A stretch of 64,000 bases of DNA from Candidatus Saccharimonadota bacterium (lineage in GTDB: Bacteria > Patescibacteriota > Saccharimonadia > Saccharimonadales > Saccharimonadaceae). The notes beneath the pieces were generated by a model. That model was not told where the DNA came from. It made no database searches and saw nothing but the letters and a program-made list of their open reading frames with translations. The stretch's first letter is position 1; each line of letters starts with the position of its first letter. Location of the stretch: positions 62,001 through 126,000 of the forward strand of contig JAFWGN010000008.1 of the NCBI GenBank assembly GCA_017515285.1, given 5' to 3'. The position numbers and the translations under genes were made by a program. Of this stretch, positions 1 through 7,985 are shown piece after piece.

Positions 1-1
1 C

Positions 2-1777
2 GCTATGGTCGCGCTTTATCGCCCGGGACCGATGCAGTTTATCGATTCGTTTATTAAGCGAAAACATGGCGAGGAGCCGATTACCTATCTTCATCCGGGG
101 CTTGAGAACTCGCTTAAAAGCACTTACGGAATTATGATTTACCAGGAGCAGTTCATGCAGATTTCTCGGGAATGGTGCGGGTTTACCGGCGGGCAGGCGG
201 ATACGCTCCGCAAGGCGGTTGGGAAGAAGAAAATTGACCTCATGAAGAAAGTGAAGCCGCAGTTTATTGAGGGGGCGGTCAAGATCGGTGGGGCAACGGA
301 GGAGATTGCGGAGACATTTTGGTCGCAGCTGCTTGACTTTGCGAACTATTGCTTTAACAAGTCGCACGCGGCGTGTTATGGGCTGGTTTCTTATTGGACG
401 GCATACCTTAAGGCGCACTACCCGGACGCGTACATGGCAGCGCTGATGACTGCGGATATGAGATGGACCGACAGGCTTGCGATTGAGATTGCGGAGTGTA
501 AAAGAATGGGGCTGAAAGTTCTCGGTCCCGATATTAACGAGTCGTTCGGGGATTTTGGTATCGTTAAGGGGGAGAAGACGATTCGGTTTGGGCTTTCGGG
601 TATTAAGGGGGTCGGGAAGGCGCTGGTCGAGGAAAAGGTGATTCCGGAGCGGAAGGCGAACGGACCGTTCAAAAGCGTGTGTGACTTTGCGAAGCGGGTG
701 GATTCGACGAAGTTCAACAAGAAGGCTTGGGAATCTTCGATTAAAACCGGGGCGTTTGATAGGTTTGGAACGCGGAGCGATATTCTCTATAATCTAGAGG
801 CGGTTCAAGCGTATGGGGCGAAAATGCAGAAGGATAAGGCGAGTGGACAGACCGACCTCTTTGGGATGCTTGGGGAGGCGGCGGCGATTCCAGAGGTGGA
901 GATTAAGCCGGCGCCGACGCAATTTTCCGAGAAAGAACAGCTTTTATGGGAGCGGGACCTTATGGGGCTTTATATTTCCGCGCATCCGCTGGATAAATAC
1001 GACAAGTTCTTTGAGGAGCAGACGCATCCGTTTGCGGCGGTTTCGCTCGAAAATGACGGGAAAACGGTGGTCGTCGGGGGGATTATCACGGGTGTTCGGA
1101 CGATTTTGACGAAAAATAATACGAAGATGGCGTTCGTAAAAATTGAAAATAAGACCTCGGAGCAGGAACTCGTGGTCTTCCCTTCAGTTTTTGAGGAATA
1201 TGGGGGGAAGTTGGTGCAAGATAACGTGATTAAGGCGGTTGGGAGGGTGAATGCGAGAGATAAAAACGGGAACGCCACTTCCGAGGTTAAGGTGTTGATG
1301 GACTCTTGTGAGGTGATTTCTGACGATATGCTCAAGAATTATCACGAGACGGGGACGCATCTTGAACCACCGAAGGAGATTCAGCGCGGTTTTAGGCGTT
1401 CAAGGGGGGCCGGGGAGGGCGTTTCCTCGGCGCGTGGCGGTTATAGGGCCGGAGGGGCAAGTTTTGGGGGGTCCGGGGCTTCTGGGGCTTCCTCGGGGGG
1501 TTCAGCGGCGTTTGAGACGGTTCGAGTTGTTAATCCGCCGAAAGATACGCGACATGACCGGGTTTATATTCTCGTTAAAGAGCCGGAGAATGTTAGATTG
1601 CTCTCTTCTATCAAGCGGGTTTGCGACCGCAATCCGGGGTTTAATGACGTGATTTTGGTTTTGCAAGAGAAAGAGACAAAAAAAGCCCTCAAGATGCCGT
1701 TTAGGGTGGAGCCGTGCGAGGAGTTTATGACCGATATGCAGAAGGTGGTGGGGGAGGAGTGCCTCAAAGTCAAATAA
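2..1777 (+). CDS. dnaE: DNA polymerase III alpha subunit, C-terminal part (cut by window edge)
   Basis: This is the 3' portion of the replicative DNA polymerase alpha subunit; the reading frame is open to the left edge, so the PHP and palm domains lie outside the window. The visible part starts at the LYRPGPM motif of the fingers region. It continues through a helix-hairpin-helix segment (about residues 195-260, IKGVG) and an OB-fold (about 345-440, VVVGGIITGVRTIL) into a small C-terminal domain. A glycine/serine/arginine-rich linker of roughly 40 residues (about 460-500) separates the OB-fold from that last domain, which is unusual for DnaE. A hairpin follows the stop but lacks a T-run on this strand. 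Confidence 0.95.
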   Translation, partial: AMVALYRPGPMQFIDSFIKRKHGEEPITYLHPGLENSLKSTYGIMIYQEQFMQISREWCGFTGGQADTLRKAVGKKKIDLMKKVKPQFIEGAVKIGGATEEIAETFWSQLLDFANYCFNKSHAACYGLVSYWTAYLKAHYPDAYMAALMTADMRWTDRLAIEIAECKRMGLKVLGPDINESFGDFGIVKGEKTIRFGLSGIKGVGKALVEEKVIPERKANGPFKSVCDFAKRVDSTKFNKKAWESSIKTGAFDRFGTRSDILYNLEAVQAYGAKMQKDKASGQTDLFGMLGEAAAIPEVEIKPAPTQFSEKEQLLWERDLMGLYISAHPLDKYDKFFEEQTHPFAAVSLENDGKTVVVGGIITGVRTILTKNNTKMAFVKIENKTSEQELVVFPSVFEEYGGKLVQDNVIKAVGRVNARDKNGNATSEVKVLMDSCEVISDDMLKNYHETGTHLEPPKEIQRGFRRSRGAGEGVSSARGGYRAGGASFGGSGASGASSGGSAAFETVRVVNPPKDTRHDRVYILVKEPENVRLLSSIKRVCDRNPGFNDVILVLQEKETKKALKMPFRVEPCEEFMTDMQKVVGEECLKVK

Positions 1778-1799
1778 AATCACCCCGGAGGCCGGGGTG
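1774..1799 (-). terminator. Rho-independent terminator of the LDT pair
   Basis: Arms CACCCCGG (1781-1788) and CCGGGGTG (1792-1799) form an 8-bp stem with a 3-nt loop. Read on the minus strand it is followed by ATTTTATTT, so it ends the transcript coming from the L,D-transpeptidase genes. It sits between the convergent dnaE and LDT genes. Confidence 0.8.
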
Positions 1800-1814
1800 A
1801 AGGGTATCTGTGAA

Positions 1815-2666
1815 CTAACGGAGGTAGCCTTCGGCGCGCATGAAGGCGGCGAGGTTTTCCTCGCTGTAAATCGGGTGGAAATTCCGGTCGTCGATGACGA
1901 CGGAAGTTCCGTCCGGAATTTTGTCGAAAATCCAATTCGCGACGTAACTCGGGACGCGGATTGAACCGTCGGAGACATGGGCGCCGAGGATTTGATTATC
2001 CTCTCGCGAGTCGTAGTATTCCAAGAGACCGTGGATTCCGAGATTGTTGCCAATTTCAGAAATCCAGCGCCACTTGGACTTACTTCCGCGGCCCTCATAT
2101 GACCGGTTTTTGATTCGGCGTCCGGCGCCGACAGGGGTAAAATACCTCGCTTCGGTGTCGCTTCCGGTAATCGCCGGAGTTCCGAAGAGAAAATGTCCGT
2201 TTCGGAACACCGATAGGTATGAGCCTGTCTCGTAAGGACGAGCGGGGTCGTAACCGTCGCCACCAAGGGCTATCCAAATGAGGTAGCCGGTCTGGCTTCG
2301 ACTGCTCGCCCGGTTTAGGTCGGCCATGTATAACAGGGTGTAACCCTGGTTGTATGGCCAGTTTTCGACCTGGAACGTCCAGGCCCAGGCGTCATCGACA
2401 ACACCAGTTGGGCGCATTCCGCGTCCCAGTTGCAGTTTTTTGACTGCGGCGGCGGTCTCTGGACCAAAGCGTCCGTCAACTTCGACGTCATAGCCGTAGA
2501 AGTTGAGGCGTTCCTGAACCCGATTGACGAGATGCTCGTCATGGAGCCAGTAAGTCGGATAGTCGTCGGCGCTAGCGTCGTTTCCTGCTACAATGCAGAG
2601 CAGAAGCAGAATCGCTGTCATGAGCACACAAAAGGCAACCCAAGAATTGTCATTTTTCAGATACAT
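1815..2666 (-). CDS. Degenerate L,D-transpeptidase-like protein (YkuD fold, Cys to Ser)
   Basis: This 283-residue protein has an N-terminal membrane anchor or signal segment (about 10-28), a peptidoglycan-binding type 1 domain (about 45-100) and a YkuD-like domain (about 125-270). Active L,D-transpeptidases carry a distant His and a [S/T]HGC-hydrophobic-R motif. Here His212 remains but the motif reads SDGSIR (232-237), so both the catalytic Cys and the adjacent His are replaced. It is probably not a transpeptidase; a structural or peptidoglycan-binding role is possible. The start is supported by GGGAGGGA upstream. It follows the intact paralogue at 2685-3620 in one operon. Confidence 0.85.
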   Translation of the reverse strand: MYLKNDNSWVAFCVLMTAILLLLCIVAGNDASADDYPTYWLHDEHLVNRVQERLNFYGYDVEVDGRFGPETAAAVKKLQLGRGMRPTGVVDDAWAWTFQVENWPYNQGYTLLYMADLNRASSRSQTGYLIWIALGGDGYDPARPYETGSYLSVFRNGHFLFGTPAITGSDTEARYFTPVGAGRRIKNRSYEGRGSKSKWRWISEIGNNLGIHGLLEYYDSREDNQILGAHVSDGSIRVPSYVANWIFDKIPDGTSVVIDDRNFHPIYSEENLAAFMRAEGYLR

Positions 2667-2684
2667 AATCTTCCCTCCCTAAAA

Positions 2685-3620
2685 TCAGTTCTTGCGGGCG
2701 TCGATAACAACTACCGTGCCCGCGGTTGCAAAATTCTTGTGCCACTCTGAATCATCTACTCCGAGACGAATACAGCCGTGGGAACAAGCGGTTCCGAGGA
2801 CGCTGTCTCCTTGCCATCTCCATTCCCCGCCCTTGTTGAGTTTGAGGATGGAGTGGAAGAAAAACTTTCCACGTCCGGGGACATGCTTAAAGTAGGTAGC
2901 GTTATAACCGCGCCAGGTATCTTTCGAGTCGTGAATGTACCCGTGATTACCTTCGCCAGTTAGAACGCCTGCGGCAAACGGAGTTGGGGTTCCATCTTCG
3001 AAATCGCCAACAGCAATCTTTAAGGTTTTGACCAGCTTCCATCCGTCAGTTGTCCGTTCGTAGTAATATGCCTCGTAGTCGCTCCCCTTTAAGAGGGGGA
3101 TATAGACGGCGTGGCCGTTGCTGCTTCGAGAAAAAACTTTCCGGCGGTCGGCGATGTAGCGGGGATGTTCTCCCGTGTCCATGATTCCCATGGCGCTGAG
3201 AGTGTTTTTTCCGCAGATACCGTCTACCTCCAGACCTTTTTTAGCCTGAAACATCATGACGTAGGTGCCGGTGTCGGCACCGAAGATGCCGTCAACCTTG
3301 ATGGGTTGGTAGCCTCCGACCGTTTTGGACAAGTAGTTGTTCAGGGCGGTCTGGATTCGCTTGACTAGTTCAGGACTCCAGGTCTGGTAGCCTTCATCAA
3401 GCCAGGCGTCGGTTGTTTCCGCTTTCGCGGAAAAGCCGAGGGCGACCATGAAGATCACTAGGATCAACAAGATAGAAATCTCGATGGCATGCAAGAGATT
3501 TTTGGCTCTTGCGCCTTTGACCACAAGGCGATCCGATTTGGACTCTTTGTAGGGGTTGATGGCTTCCGACGGGATGTAACCCGCCTTCGTGTAGCGATAG
3601 GGACGTTCGGTGTTCTTCAT
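2685..3620 (-). CDS. L,D-transpeptidase with peptidoglycan-binding domain
   Basis: This 311-residue protein is predicted to cross-link or modify peptidoglycan outside the cell. It has a short cytoplasmic N-terminus, one membrane segment (about 46-65), a peptidoglycan-binding type 1 domain (about 85-145, with the DGIFGADT core) and a C-terminal YkuD domain. His256 and SHGC (280-283) followed by IRLG form the intact catalytic signature. An upstream in-frame ATG at 3647 was rejected because GGGAGG lies just before the ATG at 3620. It is first in an operon driven by a consensus promoter at 3693-3721, followed by the degenerate paralogue. Confidence 0.92.
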   Translation of the reverse strand: MKNTERPYRYTKAGYIPSEAINPYKESKSDRLVVKGARAKNLLHAIEISILLILVIFMVALGFSAKAETTDAWLDEGYQTWSPELVKRIQTALNNYLSKTVGGYQPIKVDGIFGADTGTYVMMFQAKKGLEVDGICGKNTLSAMGIMDTGEHPRYIADRRKVFSRSSNGHAVYIPLLKGSDYEAYYYERTTDGWKLVKTLKIAVGDFEDGTPTPFAAGVLTGEGNHGYIHDSKDTWRGYNATYFKHVPGRGKFFFHSILKLNKGGEWRWQGDSVLGTACSHGCIRLGVDDSEWHKNFATAGTVVVIDARKN

Positions 3621-3692
3621 ATTTTTTCCCTCCCGAAAAATATGCACGCTTACGTTAGTTACAGATTGGTAAGGTGCAAAAATTATGTTTTA

Positions 3693-3721
3693 ATTATAGC
3701 ACAAGCTCGATAATTTGTCAA
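3693..3721 (-). promoter_or_regulatory. Consensus housekeeping promoter of the LDT operon
   Basis: On the minus strand TTGACA (3716-3721) and TATAAT (3693-3698) are separated by exactly 17 nt, a perfect sigma-70-type promoter. The expected transcript has a leader of about 65 nt before the ATG at 3620, with a strong ribosome binding site at its end. Confidence 0.9.
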
Positions 3722-3731
3722 GTGTGGGTGG

Positions 3732-4043
3732 CTATTTGCTGTCCTTAAACCTGTTCTCGACGGTGGAGACGATGGCTTCCTTGATAGCGCCGGTGGTGGC
3801 GGTGACGTCTTTTTTGACGGCCTTACCAGTGGAGGTGGCGGCGGATTTGACGCTTTCGACGGTCTCTTTCGCGTTCGAGGCGATTGAATCGCCTTTTTTC
3901 GCGATACGATTAAGCTGTTTTATGAGATGTTTCGCGTCGCGGGAAAGGTCGAGCAGTTTGGTTAATAATAAAATCCCCAAAATTAGGAACACAAAAAGTG
4001 TTAGAGAAAGGATTGCGACGATAATCCATTCAGCTGTGTCCAT
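3732..4043 (-). CDS. Small membrane protein with amphipathic tail
   Basis: This 103-residue protein has one N-terminal membrane helix (about 6-30) and then a long Lys/Ala/Ser/Thr-rich helical tail, a layout like DUF948/YtxH-type small membrane proteins, although I cannot assign a family with certainty. AAGGAGG before the ATG supports the start. It is the last gene of the minus-strand run xseA-xseB-membrane protein-hdeD-galU, 23 nt after galU. Function unknown; a membrane-organising or stress role is only a guess. Confidence 0.75.
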   Translation of the reverse strand: MDTAEWIIVAILSLTLFVFLILGILLLTKLLDLSRDAKHLIKQLNRIAKKGDSIASNAKETVESVKSAATSTGKAVKKDVTATTGAIKEAIVSTVENRFKDSK

Positions 4044-4066
4044 ATTTACCTCCTTTTTGGTTTGGT

Positions 4067-4936
4067 TTATTTGATTAGCGCGCGGAGTTCGCCGGCGTAA
4101 TCTTCGTTATCAATGATGTATTTGACGAGAGCGAGGGAGTAGTTTTTTGGGTCGCCGGTAGTCATCCAGAGGCCGCCGGTTTGCTTGGCATAGACTTTGC
4201 CGGTCGGGATGAGTTTGGCGATGGCGTCGGCGGTCCAGAGCTCGGCGTCCTTGCCGGTGTGCGAAGGGGTGAGGAACTCGAAGATTTCCGGGGTTAAGAG
4301 GTAGCGGCCGTAAGAGGCGAGGTCGGAGACGGCTTCTTCGGGCTTGGGCTTTTCGACGAGGCCGGCTAGGACTTCGGTCGAGGGGTCGTAGTCAACGGCG
4401 GCGTATTTTTGAATCTCGTCGTGCGGGACGAGTTGGCAACCGATGATGGCACGGGCGTCGGGGTGTTCGTCGAAGGCGTCGATGAGGTCTTTGACGGCGG
4501 ATTTACCGTAAACGACATCGTCGGAATAGATGGCGACGAAGGCTTCGTCGTTTTCGATGAACTTTTTAGCGCTGGCGATGGGGGAGCCGTTGCCGTAGGG
4601 GAGGGACGGGTCTTGGGTGATGATGGTGATTTTGGGGAAGTTCAGGACCTTTTTGACGGGTTCGAAGCGGTCGGACTTGCCTTGGGCGGCGAGTTGGGAT
4701 TCGACTTTATGGATAGGGTTGAAGAAATAGTCTTCGTAGATGTCTTTCCCTTCCGGGGTGACAACGAGGATGAGCTCTTGGATTCCCGCCTCGAGACATT
4801 CTTCGATGACAAGTTGAATGACGGGACGGTTGCCGATTGGAAGCATTCCCTTGGGGACAGTTTTAGTTATAGGTAGAAAGCGGCTAGCGAAACCGGCATC
4901 GGTAATGATAGCCTTGGTGGGTCTTTTGTAATTCAT
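4067..4936 (-). CDS. galU: UTP-glucose-1-phosphate uridylyltransferase
   Basis: This 289-residue enzyme makes UDP-glucose from UTP and glucose-1-phosphate, feeding UDP-hexose to the surface polysaccharide operon at 21.8-31.6 kb. The nucleotidyltransferase fold is shown by the N-terminal segment with PKGMLPIGNRPVIQ and the later YGNGSPI segment. The usual glycine loop AGxGTR reads AGFASR here, a notable deviation. An upstream ATG at 4984 was rejected because AGGAG lies 7 nt before the ATG at 4936, and the longer form would run into the preceding HdeD-like gene. Confidence 0.88.
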   Translation of the reverse strand: MNYKRPTKAIITDAGFASRFLPITKTVPKGMLPIGNRPVIQLVIEECLEAGIQELILVVTPEGKDIYEDYFFNPIHKVESQLAAQGKSDRFEPVKKVLNFPKITIITQDPSLPYGNGSPIASAKKFIENDEAFVAIYSDDVVYGKSAVKDLIDAFDEHPDARAIIGCQLVPHDEIQKYAAVDYDPSTEVLAGLVEKPKPEEAVSDLASYGRYLLTPEIFEFLTPSHTGKDAELWTADAIAKLIPTGKVYAKQTGGLWMTTGDPKNYSLALVKYIIDNEDYAGELRALIK

Positions 4937-4964
4937 TGATAACTCCTGAACCCCAAGTATATCA

Positions 4965-5588
4965 TTATTTTGCGCGTTTGGCAAGTTTTTTGCCTGACTT
5001 CTTGCGAGTCTTGGCGGCGAGAGTGGCGGCTTCTTTCCTTGCGACGCGGTCTTCGAGCTTTTGGGCGCGGTTATGGACGCCGTAGAAGAGGCTGCAAGTG
5101 CCGAGAATTAAGAGATAGACACCGAAGAAGCGGACGAAGAATTCGCCGGAGTTGAAGATGACGATGCCCATGACGGCGCCGAAGATTCCGCTAAAGACCC
5201 AGGTAAAGCGGTCGGTTGGATCGACGGTGGCGCGGAAGCCAGAGACGATTTCGAAGAAACCGCGGAGGAAGGTGTAGATGGCGATAATGTAGAGGTGCCA
5301 AGCGGTGTCTTGGCCCAAGGTGAAGAGGAGAGCGAGGGCGATGACAGCGTCAACGACGGCGAGGGCGACGGAGACGGCCCAACCGGACTTTTCGTGCGCA
5401 CGGAAGAGGGCGTTGATGAATTCGATGATAGAGAAGGAGAGGAGGAAGATACCGACGGTGGTAAGCATTGAGTCGAAAGAGCGACGCATATCGAAGAGGG
5501 CGAAGCCGCCGATTAAGACGGCGATAAGGCCCTTGACGACGAAGATGAGCCAGTGCGAGTCGATGTATTTACGGTTGATATGTGCCAT
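4965..5588 (-). CDS. HdeD/DUF308-family membrane protein
   Basis: This 207-residue protein has about six membrane segments spread over residues 12-170, with the paired-helix pattern of the HdeD/DUF308 family, followed by a strongly basic cytoplasmic tail (KTRKKSGKKLAKRAK). The family is linked to acid-stress protection in enterobacteria, but its biochemical role is unknown and the assignment here rests on topology and length. AAGGAGA precedes the ATG. It lies between a predicted anchored protein and galU on the same strand. Confidence 0.75.
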   Translation of the reverse strand: MAHINRKYIDSHWLIFVVKGLIAVLIGGFALFDMRRSFDSMLTTVGIFLLSFSIIEFINALFRAHEKSGWAVSVALAVVDAVIALALLFTLGQDTAWHLYIIAIYTFLRGFFEIVSGFRATVDPTDRFTWVFSGIFGAVMGIVIFNSGEFFVRFFGVYLLILGTCSLFYGVHNRAQKLEDRVARKEAATLAAKTRKKSGKKLAKRAK

Positions 5589-5605
5589 GTGTTTATTTCT
5601 CCTTT

Positions 5606-6325
5606 TTATAGATTATAGGTTACGGTTTCTAGAATTTGATTGAAATCATCGCGGTAGATTTCGGCGTCGGTTTGGAGGACGATGGTTTTGTCGCGGACTT
5701 TGAAGAGGACGGCGGAACCTTGGGCAGAGTTCGGGAGCTTGCCGTCGTAGCGGGTGGCGTTGACGGAGCCGACGGTGATGGCGGAGGAGGAGACGGTTTT
5801 TCCGACTTCGTAAGCGTAGCGGGAGTTGACGGATTCGAACGTGTCGGAGGTGATGGTCAGGCGGAGGGCGAAGATGGTTCCGGTTGCGACTTCGGGGACT
5901 TCGGAAGGGTGGAGATAGGCTTCATAGTTGCCACCGTTTGAGGCGTCGCGCGCAACATAGACGGACCAAGTTTTCGGGAATTTGAAGGAGACGGAACCGT
6001 AGTCCGAGGGGCCGGTGAGGGTTTTATAAGGGGTTTTCTCGCGAGCAGCGAATTCGGCTTCGAGCTTGTCGGTGATTTCCTTTTCGCGGTCGAGGACGGC
6101 GGCGGCGACTTGGCCATCGACGTCAGACGAGGCGAGTTTATATTCGTTGTAAAAATAGTAAGCGAGGAAAAGGGCTCCGATAAGAAAGAGGACGAGGAAG
6201 ATTATTATAACGGTTTTGAGGAGGCCGGAGTTGCCGGGGGCTTTAGGCTCGAGTTTCGAGGCGCCAGAAGGGGCAATTGTCGGGGCGGGGGAGATTGGAG
6301 GCATCGCGGGAGGTTGATTAAACAT
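5606..6325 (-). CDS. Anchored extracytoplasmic protein of unknown function
   Basis: This 239-residue protein begins with a Pro/Ala-rich cytoplasmic segment, then a single membrane helix (about 38-62), then an extracytoplasmic domain of about 175 residues of mixed beta character. No catalytic motif is visible. The promoter appears leaderless: TAAAAT ends 6 nt before the ATG. Similar Pro-rich, single-pass proteins are common in CPR genomes, but I recognise no family. Confidence 0.7.
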   Translation of the reverse strand: MFNQPPAMPPISPAPTIAPSGASKLEPKAPGNSGLLKTVIIIFLVLFLIGALFLAYYFYNEYKLASSDVDGQVAAAVLDREKEITDKLEAEFAAREKTPYKTLTGPSDYGSVSFKFPKTWSVYVARDASNGGNYEAYLHPSEVPEVATGTIFALRLTITSDTFESVNSRYAYEVGKTVSSSAITVGSVNATRYDGKLPNSAQGSAVLFKVRDKTIVLQTDAEIYRDDFNQILETVTYNL

Positions 6326-6348
6326 AAGGCTATTTTAGCATAAGCTGA

Positions 6349-6534
6349 TTATTTTGTAAAATCCTTGCTGATGACTTCGATTTTGTTTTTTAGCTCTTTC
6401 AAATCTTTTTCGATGTCTTTTGCGAGGGTGGAGGCTTCTTTGTATCTTTTTTCGGCTTCGTCGAGCGAGAAATCGTCGGAGTAAAACCATTGGATTTTTT
6501 CGTCGAGATTAGAGATTTTTTCTGTTATGGACAT
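6349..6534 (-). CDS. xseB: Exodeoxyribonuclease VII small subunit
   Basis: A 61-residue all-helical protein with the typical XseB pattern (SLDEAEKRYKEA). It binds the large subunit to form exonuclease VII, which degrades single-stranded DNA from either end. The coding region overlaps the end of xseA by 26 nt, indicating translational coupling, and the pair is the expected gene order. Confidence 0.85.
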   Translation of the reverse strand: MSITEKISNLDEKIQWFYSDDFSLDEAEKRYKEASTLAKDIEKDLKELKNKIEVISKDFTK

Positions 6535-7669
6535 TTTCTACCTTTGCTTCTATTAGTTTATCGTAAGTTGTAATTTTTACAACATTTCCGGGGGAAATCT
6601 TTCCGGTGAGGATACTATAACCTTGTTTTAAGACGCGGTCGGGGTTGAGGGATTCGAGGATTTTGAGTTGATTTTTGACGCCCAAAGTCGCATTTTCGAT
6701 ACGCGCTTCAATGAGGCGTTTAACAGGGGTCAGGTCGCCAAAACTTCTTGAAACAAAATCGAGTTTTTCGAGGATAATTTGGCGGGCGGAGAGGACGCTC
6801 GATTTAGTGGTTTCTTCGTAGGTTTCGAGATAGTGGAAGAGATAGCGGGCGAGGGAGTTTTGGCCGTCTTTTAGGCGGGCAAGTTCGGCGTTGCGGTCGC
6901 GGGTTAAGAGCTCGGCGGCGTTTGAAGGGGTGCTCGCGCGGACGTCGGCGGCGAGGTCGGCAAGGCTTAAATCGACTTCGTGGCCGATGCCGGTGATGAC
7001 GGGGGCTTTGCTTCCGGCGATTTTGCGGACGAGAAGTTCGTCGTTGAAAACGGCGAGGTCGTCTTTTGAACCGCCACCGCGGAGGATGGCGATGACGTCG
7101 GGGGAGACGGTTTCATTGAGGTAGTCGAGGGCGCGACAGATTTCGTCGCTTGCGCTTAAACCTTGGACGCCGCAGTTTGCGACCTTTAGGGTGAGTCCGC
7201 CCCAACGGGCGCTCAGGATTTTGCAGAAATCTATGTAGCCGGCGGCGGTGACGGAAGAAATGACGCCGATGACTTTGGGGTCTTCGGGGAGGGGGCGCTT
7301 TCTAAACGGGTCGAAGAGGCCTTCTTTTTCGAGTTTGGCTTTGAGAAGGTCGAACGCTTTTTTAAGGCTTCCCTCGCCCTTGGGTTGGTATCTTCGGACC
7401 GTGACGGAGAAGCGACCGAAGTTGGTGAGTTTTGGAGTACCGAGAATGACGAGTTTCATGCCGTCTTCGATTGGGGTGCGGAGATTATAGATGGTCATGA
7501 AACAACTCACCGTTCCGGTTTCGTCTTTCAAGTCGAAGAAGACCCATCTGTCCTTGCTTATCTTAAAACCGGAGACTTCGCCTTCAATTTCGACGGTTGG
7601 GAAAGCGTAGGAAACGGTTTCGTTGAAAACGTCGATAAATTCGGAGACGGTGAAGTGGGGAGTTTCCAT
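6509..7669 (-). CDS. xseA: Exodeoxyribonuclease VII large subunit
   Basis: This 386-residue catalytic subunit has an N-terminal OB-fold (about residues 1-95) and the conserved XseA core (GVISSVTAAGYIDF, RGGGSKDDL, IGHEVD). It is shorter than the roughly 450 residues usual in other bacteria; the coiled-coil region is trimmed. The gene appears leaderless, with TATAAT (7676-7681) ending 6 nt before the ATG. This promoter overlaps the T-run of the rpmA terminator, a very compact arrangement. Confidence 0.93.
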   Translation of the reverse strand: METPHFTVSEFIDVFNETVSYAFPTVEIEGEVSGFKISKDRWVFFDLKDETGTVSCFMTIYNLRTPIEDGMKLVILGTPKLTNFGRFSVTVRRYQPKGEGSLKKAFDLLKAKLEKEGLFDPFRKRPLPEDPKVIGVISSVTAAGYIDFCKILSARWGGLTLKVANCGVQGLSASDEICRALDYLNETVSPDVIAILRGGGSKDDLAVFNDELLVRKIAGSKAPVITGIGHEVDLSLADLAADVRASTPSNAAELLTRDRNAELARLKDGQNSLARYLFHYLETYEETTKSSVLSARQIILEKLDFVSRSFGDLTPVKRLIEARIENATLGVKNQLKILESLNPDRVLKQGYSILTGKISPGNVVKITTYDKLIEAKVENVHNRKNL

Positions 7670-7683
7670 AAGAATATTATAAC

Positions 7684-7707
7684 AAAAAAATCGCCCTTGC
7701 GGGCGAT
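7684..7707 (-). terminator. Terminator of rpmA
   Basis: A 7-bp stem (ATCGCCC / GGGCGAT, 7690-7707) with a TTGC-type tetraloop is followed on the minus strand by seven T residues. It ends the transcript VirD4-like gene-methyltransferase-rpmA and abuts the -10 box of xseA. Confidence 0.88.
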
Positions 7708-7711
7708 TAAA

Positions 7712-7984
7712 CTATCTTACTTCGACGCGAACTCTTGGAACGGACTTGCCGGAGAAGTGGGACTTCTTCGTCTTGACGAAGGTGACGATGCCGTCTTTTT
7801 TCGCGTGAATCGTGAAATTGCGGGACATATAGGTTCCTTCGCCAGAGAGTTTAGTGGAGCCGGTTTGGCGAACGAGGACTTCGCCGGCTTTAACTTTTTG
7901 TCCGCCAAAGCGCTTGACACCAAGGCGTTGGCCGGCATTGTTGTGGACGTTTTTTGCGGTTCCGCCCGCTTTGACGTGTGACAT
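7712..7984 (-). CDS. rpmA: 50S ribosomal protein L27
   Basis: This 90-residue bL27 has the usual GGTAKNVHNNAGQRLGVKRFGG N-terminal region and needs no prepeptide cleavage, since the start is MSHVKAGG. In most bacteria it sits beside rplU (L21). Here it is the last gene of an operon with a methyltransferase (1 nt apart) and a VirD4-like ATPase, and no L21 is in the window. Confidence 0.96.
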   Translation of the reverse strand: MSHVKAGGTAKNVHNNAGQRLGVKRFGGQKVKAGEVLVRQTGSTKLSGEGTYMSRNFTIHAKKDGIVTFVKTKKSHFSGKSVPRVRVEVR

Positions 7985-7985
7985 A

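Noticed and set aside
813-1652. Several 60-120 residue frames overlapping dnaE and other core genes on both strands
   Set aside because: They are shadows of strongly conserved genes, lack ribosome binding sites and have Arg/Ser/Pro-rich composition typical of out-of-frame reading of GC-rich DNA.
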